Source: Bacteroidaceae bacterium (GTDB lineage Bacteria; Bacteroidota; Bacteroidia; Bacteroidales; Bacteroidaceae). Taken from it: a stretch of 64,000 bases of DNA. Shown piece by piece: positions 57,501-64,000 of this stretch. The first letter of the stretch is position 1. Every line of letters begins with the position of its first letter. Location of the stretch: assembly GCA_017534815.1 (NCBI GenBank), contig JAFXVS010000050.1:34244-98243 (forward strand), read 5' to 3'. The translations under genes and the position numbers were made by a program. The notes under the pieces were generated by a model. The model had not been told where the DNA came from. It saw only the letters and a list, made by a program, of their open reading frames with translations, and searched no databases.

Positions 57501-59954
57501 TTAGTGTTTAGAGGAACTTTTCTTGATTCGAAGAACGGAAACAGAATATTGCGAAACCTTCATCGTGAGTTCGCTGTTGGTCACAGGAATAGGATCTTGA
57601 GACTTGTTCACCTCCCATTCACGTTGACGGTCTGGATTGTTTGTGATGGAGAGTTCATAAAGCTCTGCAGTATTGTTGTATTCCTTTGCAACCTCACCAA
57701 GGTTGATCTTTAGATTGGCAGCTTTGGGCAGAAGGCTAACCACCTTGATGATGAGATCGCCAGTTTTGCTGTCCTTCACGACAGAATAGTCAAGGCGTTC
57801 CTTTACCTCATTTCCGCCATTGACTTGCAGGTCTGCATAGATGTATTCGTCGCCTCCGTTTTGACCGAAAGCACGTTGTACATAGTAATTGGCCGTGGGT
57901 TTCACTTCCTTGTTGTTGAAATAGATGAGGTCAGGATTCCAACTGGTGTGACCTTCTTTGGCCAAAAGTGGAGCATAAGAAGACATGACCACCACGTCGG
58001 CATTTCTCTCCACATTGGTCAGATAAGCGGCCTCGATGAGGGCGTTGACCACGTTGTTGCCCTTCGATGCCCATTCGCCCAGATAGACCTTGGTGCCGTT
58101 GCGATCATAGCTGTCATAGAAATCACGGTGATGGAAATACCAGCTGATGCTGTTGTAATAGTGTTCATCTACAATGGGGATGTTCTTGGCTTTGGCCTCT
58201 CGCCAGCCATATTCATAGTCGCTGCCTTCCCAGAAGGGACCGACGGTGCCGACGATGGTGATTTCAGGATGCACCTTGCGGATGCCATCAATGAGGAAAC
58301 GGTAGCGTTTCAGGAATGTCTCGCCGATGAGGTCTTCGTTTCCGATGCCAAGATACTTGAGGTTGAAGGGTTTGGGATGTCCAGCTTTGGCACGAATTTT
58401 GGCAAGTTCTGAGGTCTTGGCATCACCATTTGCCCACTCGATGAGGTCAAGAAGTTCTTGGAGATAGCTTTCCATTGTGAGGGGCTTGCCCATGTAGGTG
58501 TAGGGCGAAGGCTTGCCGTTCAGGTCTGCTTCAAAAGGAATGCCACCTTGCTGACCAGCACCGCCTTTCCATGAATTTTGACAGGGAACGCCTGCTGCCA
58601 GAACGGGTAAAGGCTCAGCGCCGATGTCTTCGCAGAACTGAAAATACTCATGGAATCCCAGTCCACGAGTCTGATGATAGCTCCAGATGTTCATGGCTGG
58701 TTCACGTTCCCAAAGTTCGCCAACAGTGGCCTGCCAGTGGTATATGTTATTGATGCCTTGACCATGAGAAGCGCAGCCGCCAGGGAAACGGACGAAGCGA
58801 GGATGGAGGTCGGCTATCACTTCAGCAAGATCCTTGCGCAGGCCATTGGCGCGACCCTTGAAGGTCTCCTGTGGGAAGAGGGATATGAAGTCGAGAGAGA
58901 TATTGCTGGCTTCAAGCGGTTCTATAACAAGTTCTGCTTTATCGACTGAGGATGATGGAGCTATTGTTTTCTTCTGCTGCTGCCATTCTTTGGTGGCCTT
59001 GAAGGTGACAGAGGCGATGGGGAAGCCGTTGCTCACCAGTTGGACACGAAAAGAACCTGCACCTTTCGTGAAGAGGCTGAGGTCATATTTCTTGCCCTTC
59101 TGAAGGGCGATGCCGTCCCAACCTTCGTTGATGAGACGGGCACCAGGCTTAGTGGTCTTGAGATTGGCATAGTGAGCATTGTTCTTGTGGATGGGTGCCT
59201 GTGTTTCGATGCTCCAGATGGTACCTTCACCTTCGAGACGCCATGCTGTCTGCGCGTTCCAGTCCCGATGGTCATCAGCTGTATATTCAAAGTCGCGGTT
59301 TTGGACAAGTTCCGCATACAGGCCACCATCAGCGGCATAGCTGATGTCCTCGAAAAAGATACCCATAAGGTCTGGCGAGATGGATTTGTGGTCGTTCCAA
59401 TTGATGGAGAGTGTGGCTTCAATCGGTTCGGTTCTGTTGGCGATGCCTGAGCCTGATGCAATGAAGTTGTCACGCTCCCACGCTCCGTTTTGGTCTGAGC
59501 GCATTTTCTTGTTGAGCAAGTTCTGGATGGCAGAGTAGGGCACACGTATGACATTGGTCGGAGAAACTCTTTCTTGTGTGGCAACGATCTGCTGAAACTC
59601 GCTTTCAGAGGATATGTAGGGATAGTCCTGCGGCTTCCAAAGGGCAAAATCTTCAGATTCAGTCACAGCGATTTGTCCGTTCTTGAGATTAGGAATGAAG
59701 ACGGAACGGTAGATTTTTCCATCATAGGAAAGAACGGGGTGGTAGAGTTTCTTCTCGCTTCCCCATGTGCCATAATCGCTTTCGAAGAGGTTGCAGTAGA
59801 TGTGTGTCCAGTGTTCTTTGTCGATGGAATAAGCGATTTGCAAGTCGCGTGTTCCATTCTTCACATCGGGCCGGACCCATACGGAATCTGGATGATTCGC
59901 AAAGGAAGGCAGCGACATCATTGCGATGATGGCTGCCATAAAAGATTGTCTCAT
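57501..59954 (-). CDS. GH51 alpha-L-arabinofuranosidase with N-terminal extension
   Basis: 817 residues. Signal peptide MRQSFMAAIIAMMSLPSFA. Catalytic GH51 region about 190-815: acid/base E540 in GIGNEDLIGETF, nucleophile E627 in VYLGEWASKGN, and RFPGGCASHGQGINNIYHWQ. It releases arabinose from arabinan or arabinoxylan. Common Bacteroidota GH51 proteins are about 660 residues; here an extra N-terminal part (about 20-180; RDLQIAYSIDKEHWTHIYCN, LFESDYGTWGSEKKLYHPVL) reads like a few blades of a GH43-type propeller with no obvious catalytic acids. Operon: lipoprotein, GH51, CE2 on the minus strand. Confidence 0.93.
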   Translation of the reverse strand: MRQSFMAAIIAMMSLPSFANHPDSVWVRPDVKNGTRDLQIAYSIDKEHWTHIYCNLFESDYGTWGSEKKLYHPVLSYDGKIYRSVFIPNLKNGQIAVTESEDFALWKPQDYPYISSESEFQQIVATQERVSPTNVIRVPYSAIQNLLNKKMRSDQNGAWERDNFIASGSGIANRTEPIEATLSINWNDHKSISPDLMGIFFEDISYAADGGLYAELVQNRDFEYTADDHRDWNAQTAWRLEGEGTIWSIETQAPIHKNNAHYANLKTTKPGARLINEGWDGIALQKGKKYDLSLFTKGAGSFRVQLVSNGFPIASVTFKATKEWQQQKKTIAPSSSVDKAELVIEPLEASNISLDFISLFPQETFKGRANGLRKDLAEVIADLHPRFVRFPGGCASHGQGINNIYHWQATVGELWEREPAMNIWSYHQTRGLGFHEYFQFCEDIGAEPLPVLAAGVPCQNSWKGGAGQQGGIPFEADLNGKPSPYTYMGKPLTMESYLQELLDLIEWANGDAKTSELAKIRAKAGHPKPFNLKYLGIGNEDLIGETFLKRYRFLIDGIRKVHPEITIVGTVGPFWEGSDYEYGWREAKAKNIPIVDEHYYNSISWYFHHRDFYDSYDRNGTKVYLGEWASKGNNVVNALIEAAYLTNVERNADVVVMSSYAPLLAKEGHTSWNPDLIYFNNKEVKPTANYYVQRAFGQNGGDEYIYADLQVNGGNEVKERLDYSVVKDSKTGDLIIKVVSLLPKAANLKINLGEVAKEYNNTAELYELSITNNPDRQREWEVNKSQDPIPVTNSELTMKVSQYSVSVLRIKKSSSKH

Positions 59955-59991
59955 AAATGGAAAAGTTTTTGGTTATAATGTTAATCAGTCT

Positions 59992-60471
59992 TTATTCTTC
60001 AGATTCGTCTTCTGGATGCTCCGCTTCTGTAATGGTCATAGTCGCACTGTTGTTCTCGATGCTGGAGCTTCCATATGGGCTACCGTTGGCAAAGAGGCTG
60101 GCTGCTTCTACCGTCAGTTTGGTGATTCTCAGCGTGTAGGTTCCAGCTGGCGCTTCATCAGGCACGGCGATGGTGAAATTGGGTTCCTTCATCTCCAGCG
60201 TATAGGACTCGCCCTTGGCGATGTAGGGGTCTTCTGACGCATGTTGCATGAGTGTCCAAGTACATTTAAGCTTGTACCATTTGTTGCCCATTGATTTGAT
60301 TTTGAGCGTGGCGGTTGCGGAACCTCCTGCCGGCACAGATGTGGGGCTGACGATCACCTCTGAGAAGGATGGTGGCACAGCGTCCATGTCTGGATCATCA
60401 TTGCAACTGGTGAAGATAAGTGAGCATGCAACCATCAGAAGAGTTGCAAATAAAAAGATGTTACGTTTCAT
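59992..60471 (-). CDS. Lipoprotein of unknown function in the GH51/CE2 operon
   Basis: 159 residues. Lipobox LIFTSC (C23) followed by NDDPDMDAVPP. The rest is beta-rich, like an Ig-type or other beta-sandwich domain: FSEVIVSPTSVPAGGSATAT, then KWYKLKCTWTLMQHASEDPY and APAGTYTLRITKLTVEAASL. One internal cysteine. It begins the operon 37 bases before GH51 on the same strand. In that place it may bind glycan at the cell surface (inference); no recognised CBM signature. Promoter TAACTTTG on the minus strand at 60514-60521. Confidence 0.82.
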   Translation of the reverse strand: MKRNIFLFATLLMVACSLIFTSCNDDPDMDAVPPSFSEVIVSPTSVPAGGSATATLKIKSMGNKWYKLKCTWTLMQHASEDPYIAKGESYTLEMKEPNFTIAVPDEAPAGTYTLRITKLTVEAASLFANGSPYGSSSIENNSATMTITEAEHPEDESEE

Positions 60472-60513
60472 TGTTTATCGAAGGATTTTGTGTGATTTAT
60501 TTTATTTCTGTTG

Positions 60514-60521
60514 CAAAGTTA
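60514..60521 (-). promoter_or_regulatory. -7 element TAACTTTG for the lipoprotein/GH51/CE2 operon
   Basis: Minus strand, 42 bases upstream of the lipoprotein start; back-to-back with the ribE promoter. Confidence 0.65.
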
Positions 60522-60543
60522 TGGAATATTATGGAAATATCAG

Positions 60544-60551
60544 TACCTTTG
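60544..60551 (+). promoter_or_regulatory. -7 element TACCTTTG for riboflavin synthase
   Basis: 28 bases upstream of the ATG. No room for an FMN riboswitch in the leader. Confidence 0.65.
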
Positions 60552-60579
60552 CACACATATTTTATAAATTATTAAGATT

Positions 60580-61179
60580 ATGTTTAGCGGAATCGTAGAA
60601 GAATTTGCCACAGTCGTGGCGATTGAGAAGGAAATGGAGAATGTTCATTTCACTCTGACGTGTTCGTTTGTCGATGAGTTGAAAATTGACCAGAGCGTGG
60701 CTCACAACGGTGTGTGCCTGACGGTGGTGAAGATATTTGACGGCAAATATGTCGTCACGGCCATGAAGGAAACGCTCGATCGGAGCAACCTGGGGCTGCT
60801 GAAAGTGGGCGACAAGGTGAATGTGGAACGTTCGATGATGATGAACGGACGGTTGGACGGTCACATCGTTCAGGGACATGTTGACCAGACCGCAGAGTGT
60901 GTGGCGAAGATTGACCAGCAGGGCAGTTACACATTCCGCTTCAAGTATGCTTTCGACCGCGAGATGGCGAAGAAGGGTTATATGACTGTCGATAAAGGCA
61001 GCGTGACTGTCAATGGCGTCAGCCTGACCGTCTGCAATTCGCAGGATGACTCGTTTGAGGTGAACATCATTCCTTACACCTACGACAACACCAACTTTCA
61101 CGACATAGCTGTTGGCACGCGTGTCAACCTGGAGTTCGACATCATCGGCAAATATCTGGCAAAAATGATGCAATTCTGA
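60580..61179 (+). CDS. ribE: Riboflavin synthase, alpha chain
   Basis: 199 residues, the normal length. Two tandem lumazine-binding barrels: MFSGIVEEFATVVAIEKE to about residue 90 and a second from about 98 with HIVQGHVDQTAECVAKIDQQ; paired motifs HNGVCLTVVKIF and VNGVSLTVCNSQ mark the two repeats. It dismutates two 6,7-dimethyl-8-ribityllumazine molecules to riboflavin in the cytoplasm. Convergent with the 5'-nucleotidase gene (3 bases between stops). No FMN riboswitch is seen upstream. Confidence 0.96.
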   Translation: MFSGIVEEFATVVAIEKEMENVHFTLTCSFVDELKIDQSVAHNGVCLTVVKIFDGKYVVTAMKETLDRSNLGLLKVGDKVNVERSMMMNGRLDGHIVQGHVDQTAECVAKIDQQGSYTFRFKYAFDREMAKKGYMTVDKGSVTVNGVSLTVCNSQDDSFEVNIIPYTYDNTNFHDIAVGTRVNLEFDIIGKYLAKMMQF

Positions 61180-61182
61180 TTT

Positions 61183-62886
61183 TCAATAGAGATCCTCTTC
61201 AGTAACCTCGCCGAAGAGGATTTTTCTTTCGCGCTTGGCGGCTTGTGCTGCCCAATCTTCTGGCACAAATTTCCAATGGTTCTTGGGCTGGGGGTCGATG
61301 GTGCCAAGTTCCTTGACATACTCCATCAGATAGTAGCGGATGTCGTGTTCGCTCACGCTGAGGATGCGCGAATCCATCTCTTCCTTCGAAAGCCCTGCAC
61401 CTTTCGTCAACAGTTCGCCACCACCATTGGCGCGATAAGCCGTCATCGCCACAGTGTAGGTTTCGTTTGGCAGGAAAGGCTTTCCGTTCTCCATCGATAA
61501 GATATTCACCTTCTCACCCTCAGGTTTTGTCACATCCACCTCGTAATTGATGCCTGCTGCTGAATCGAAGTTGAAGATGAAATTCTTGAAGCCCATACGC
61601 TCAGGATTGCTCTTCATCGGACCGATGAGGAGCATGGGATCAGTAGGGGAGTGCATCTGCTGAGTCCATGCGGCATAGCTCATCTCTAAATAGTTTTTGA
61701 TTTCACTTCCAGTCAACAGCAACGTGTAGAGGTGATCCTCAAAACGGTACAGGTCGAAGAGGTTGCTCACCTTAATGTCGCCAGCCTCGATGGAGGCATT
61801 GAAGAAGAGTGGGGCGCTAAAGGAAATGTCAGCATGACTCACCTTGAGCTGCAGCGCCTGAATCAAATCGATGTATGCCGATGAGCCGAAATAAGCATCG
61901 GTCACATCCACTCGGTTGAGGAACGTACCGATCTTCTGCGAAGCGAAACGTTTCACCTCATGGAACGGATAGGCAAAATGGCGACGGAACGAATTGGCAT
62001 GTTGGTTGTGCAGCGTGCCAATATAGTTGAGCGTACACGATGTTTCATGGCTGGTCACCTTCCCTTGCTCGTTGATGCGGAAATCAACATCCACGACTGC
62101 CACGCTATAGGCATAACAACCAGGATTGATGCATGGCACATTACGGCCTCCTCGTGTCGTCACTTCTTCCATGTTGCTGGCGTGGTCGTGGCCGTAGAGA
62201 ATCAAGTCAAATCCCTCCACGTTCTCTGCCGTCTCGCGTGTGGCATTCTCCTTGTAGTCCTCAGTCGTGATGCCTTCATCCATGCCTGAGTGCAACAGCC
62301 CGATGATGAAATCTGGCTCTTCCTCCTCCTTCACAATCTTCACCCATCGTTCAGCACTCTCACGAATGTCTTCGAAACGCAGACCCTTCCAAATCTCCTT
62401 GGGAATCCAATGGGGGATGGCAGGCGTGATGAAGCCAATCACAGCTATCTTCAGACCTTGACGGTAAAACACTTCGTAGGGTTGGAAATAAGGCTCGCCC
62501 GTTGCCACATTGATGGCATTCGCACCCAGAATGGGGAAACTGCATTCCTTCACATATTTATCATAGATGTGCTTGCCCATCTCAATGTCGTGGTTGCCAA
62601 TCACAGCTACATCATAGCCGATGTAGTTGCAGATGTCAGCCACCCGATGACGCGAGTTCTCACAGTTGTTGTTGAAGTAATAGGCGGTCGGTTCGCCTTG
62701 CAGCATATCCCCGCCATCAATCAGGAGTGTGTTGCCAGGACTTTCCTGCACCACCTTGGCCACAAACGCATGCACCCGCTGGAGACTTCCCTTGCCCCAG
62801 TGATCATGACGGAAGTCGTAAGGAAAGTAATTTCCATGCACATCCGTCGTGAAGATGATTTTCAGATGTTTCGTTTCTGCACTCAT
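61183..62886 (-). CDS. Bifunctional metallophosphatase/5'-nucleotidase
   Basis: 567 residues from the ATG at 62884-62886, chosen because the in-frame ATG at 62934 lies upstream of the promoter element. Metal-binding motifs: TTDVHGNYFPYDF, DGGDMLQGEP, GNHDIEMGK and YGHDHASN form the dinuclear metal centre; C-terminal 5'-nucleotidase domain (about 300-540) with RANGGGELLTKGAGLSKEEM. No signal peptide, so unlike UshA this copy may act in the cytoplasm, or export is by another route. Promoter element TACCTTTG (62895-62902, minus) ends 8 bases before the ATG, predicting a leaderless or nearly leaderless message. Confidence 0.9.
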   Translation of the reverse strand: MSAETKHLKIIFTTDVHGNYFPYDFRHDHWGKGSLQRVHAFVAKVVQESPGNTLLIDGGDMLQGEPTAYYFNNNCENSRHRVADICNYIGYDVAVIGNHDIEMGKHIYDKYVKECSFPILGANAINVATGEPYFQPYEVFYRQGLKIAVIGFITPAIPHWIPKEIWKGLRFEDIRESAERWVKIVKEEEEPDFIIGLLHSGMDEGITTEDYKENATRETAENVEGFDLILYGHDHASNMEEVTTRGGRNVPCINPGCYAYSVAVVDVDFRINEQGKVTSHETSCTLNYIGTLHNQHANSFRRHFAYPFHEVKRFASQKIGTFLNRVDVTDAYFGSSAYIDLIQALQLKVSHADISFSAPLFFNASIEAGDIKVSNLFDLYRFEDHLYTLLLTGSEIKNYLEMSYAAWTQQMHSPTDPMLLIGPMKSNPERMGFKNFIFNFDSAAGINYEVDVTKPEGEKVNILSMENGKPFLPNETYTVAMTAYRANGGGELLTKGAGLSKEEMDSRILSVSEHDIRYYLMEYVKELGTIDPQPKNHWKFVPEDWAAQAAKRERKILFGEVTEEDLY

Positions 62887-62894
62887 ACGGTTTG

Positions 62895-62902
62895 CAAAGG
62901 TA
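62895..62902 (-). promoter_or_regulatory. -7 element TACCTTTG immediately upstream of the 5'-nucleotidase gene
   Basis: Minus-strand element whose last base is 8 bases from the ATG, the same spacing as for the LytTR gene. Confidence 0.6.
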
Positions 62903-63015
62903 CGACAAAAAAATGAATTATCAACTTTTCGCATTTAATTTTTAGTTTTTAACCTGAAAATGCCGTGTTGGCATCTCTTTTGTTGTGCTTATTCATAGAA
63001 AAAATAACTGAAATT

Positions 63016-63678
63016 ATGGCATTTATTGATTATTACAAAGTGATGGGTATCCCCAAGGACACTCCACAGAAAGACATAAGAGCGGCTTATCGCAAACGCT
63101 CCAAGCAGTTCCATCCAGATCTTCATCCAGATGACCCCAAGGCAAAGGCGAAGTTCCAGATGCTGAACGAGGCATACGAAGTGCTCAACGACCCTGAAAA
63201 GCGCGCCAAGTATGACCAGTATGGCGAAAACTGGAAACAGGCCGAACAATTCGGAGGCTTTGGTACAGGCGGTGGAGGAGGCAATCCATTCGAAGGCTTC
63301 TCATTCAACATGGGTGGTGAAGGAGGCATGAGTGACTTCTTCCAGCAGATCTTTGGCAATATGGGTATGGGCGGCAGCCATCGTACACGCACCACACGCC
63401 GTCAGCCAGCTGAGCCATCCGAAGTGGAAGCCCATGTGTCCATTGATGTGTGGACAGCCATGCTTGGAGGCGAACTCATTGTCAGCAGCACCTATGGTAA
63501 ATATAAACTGAAAGTGGCTCCAGGTACTCAGCCCGGCAAGAAAGTTCGTCTGAAAGGAAAAGGTGGCACCAAGAGTGATGGTACACCCAAAGATCTCATC
63601 ATCATCTTCGATGTCACGATTCCTGCCAATCTGACCGACCAACAGAAAGCGCTTCTTGAACAGGCACGTCGAGGATGA
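63016..63678 (+). CDS. Short J-domain protein (CbpA/DnaJ-like, one C-terminal domain)
   Basis: 220 residues from the ATG at 63016. J domain about 4-70 with the HPD motif H33-P34-D35 ([13 protein letters not shown]) that activates Hsp70 ATPase. A Gly/Phe-rich linker (about 78-125) is followed by one substrate-binding beta-domain ([20 protein letters not shown] to [13 protein letters not shown]). The zinc-finger domain of DnaJ is missing, and only one of the two C-terminal domains of CbpA is present, making it shorter than usual (about 300). Likely a cochaperone of DnaK. The frame is open 17 codons upstream, but those residues are hydrophobic and unlike a J-protein start. Confidence 0.93.
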   Translation: MAFIDYYKVMGIPKDTPQKDIRAAYRKRSKQFHPDLHPDDPKAKAKFQMLNEAYEVLNDPEKRAKYDQYGENWKQAEQFGGFGTGGGGGNPFEGFSFNMGGEGGMSDFFQQIFGNMGMGGSHRTRTTRRQPAEPSEVEAHVSIDVWTAMLGGELIVSSTYGKYKLKVAPGTQPGKKVRLKGKGGTKSDGTPKDLIIIFDVTIPANLTDQQKALLEQARRG

Positions 63679-64000
63679 ACCTACCGCAAACCTTCAATGT
63701 TTCCAACTTAAAGTCAGACTTCGGCTATAATATTTCAAACTTTCAAAGATCGATGTCAATTCACGTTTCCGTTCGTTGATGGCGCAAAGTTACGGAGTCT
63801 GTTGGAGGCATCAAAATCCGTTTCCAAACAATCTGCATTCTTTGGAAACGGTTTCCATCATTCTTTGTTCTTGGGAAACGGGTAGGGTGTTGTTGCTGAC
63901 AATGCCCTACTCATGTGCATGACAAAGGTTCACATGCACACATGAAAAAGCCCCGCTCATCGACTATAGTGCAGCCTGTGAAAATCGGCAGAAAACCTAT
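63679..64000. other. Right-edge region without a gene; operator-like repeats
   Basis: No coding region is supported. It contains a minus-strand TAACTTTG (63784-63791) with no gene behind it, a perfect 11-bp inverted repeat CCGTTTCCAAA (63818-63828) / TTTGGAAACGG (63841-63851), the palindrome GGAAACGGTTTCC (63844-63856), a third GGGAAACGGG (63873-63882), and a TGTGCATG / CATGCACA inverted repeat near 63914-63941. These look like binding sites for a LacI-type regulator and may belong to a gene beyond the edge. Confidence 0.6.

Noticed and set aside
60480-60579. FMN riboswitch before ribE
   Set aside because: Only about 25 bases lie between promoter and start, too short for the element.
1-64000. 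CRISPR array, insertion sequence or prophage
   Set aside because: No regularly spaced repeats of CRISPR type and no transposase or phage gene were seen. The 87-bp repeats are contiguous and lack spacers.

Overview
The window looks like chromosomal DNA of a Prevotella-type member of the Bacteroidales. Most genes or operons are preceded by the Bacteroidota -7 element TAnnTTTG, usually TACCTTTG, TATCTTTG or TAACTTTG, often with a TTTG/TTG about 20 bases upstream. Shine-Dalgarno sequences are rare. Many genes encode lipoproteins whose cysteine is followed by acidic residues, TonB-linked outer-membrane proteins and exported glycoside hydrolases, and the domain families (DUF4199, DUF4421, DUF3298, DUF4488, DUF5112/5113-like, rSAM/lipoprotein pair) are typical of this phylum. 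Assignments come from reading the sequence only; no database search was run.

Left part (1-12,100). A minus-strand group (DUF4199 membrane protein, family 2 glycosyltransferase, DUF6452-like lipoprotein) is followed by a two-gene GH43 operon for arabinose-containing polysaccharides. Next comes DMP19-like gene/smpB/metH, in which smpB and metH overlap and MetH lacks its reactivation domain, then mazG. A tRNA-Ser(GCU) gene is followed by two perfect-length 87-bp tandem repeats that each re-create the tRNA 3' end, before a strong terminator. A membrane-anchored LytTR regulator comes next.

Middle (12,100-34,100). A TonB-dependent receptor is followed by a frameshifted unknown gene with a structured leader, a DUF3795 protein, a CAT-like acyltransferase and tRNA-Glu(CUC). 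A six-gene run then encodes LemA, HtpX-like protease, a lipoprotein with a zinc ribbon, a DUF4421 outer-membrane protein, a BMP-type binding lipoprotein, and a lipoprotein that fuses a type-1 periplasmic binding domain to a legumain-like (C13) cysteine peptidase. After that come a BlaI/BlaR1-like pair with a palindromic operator, an FG-rich exported beta-helix protein, IlvE, two nucleotidyltransferases, and an rSAM/lipoprotein maturation pair.

Right part (34,100-64,000). There are tandem families of small lipoproteins, a membrane-tethered HTH regulator beside a lipocalin-like target, a palindrome-rich intergenic region, TMEM43, tagaturonate reductase, GH36 alpha-galactosidase, a stand-alone AICAR transformylase, a lytic transglycosylase and FolC. 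A 1402-residue protein carries two complete sensor-kinase modules in one chain and is followed, across a long hairpin, by its response regulator. Then come a short AbgT-like protein, Nth, L27/L21, a CE2 esterase/GH51 arabinofuranosidase/lipoprotein operon, riboflavin synthase, a 5'-nucleotidase and a short J-protein.

Functionally the window mixes housekeeping genes (smpB, metH, mazG, folC, nth, rpmA/rplU, ribE, ilvE) with plant-polysaccharide degradation (two GH43, GH51, CE2, GH36, UxaB) and cell-envelope sensing. The most unusual items are the binding-protein/legumain operon, the tRNA 3'-end repeat array, the twin sensor kinase and the rSAM/lipoprotein pair whose lipoprotein seems to have lost its ATG.
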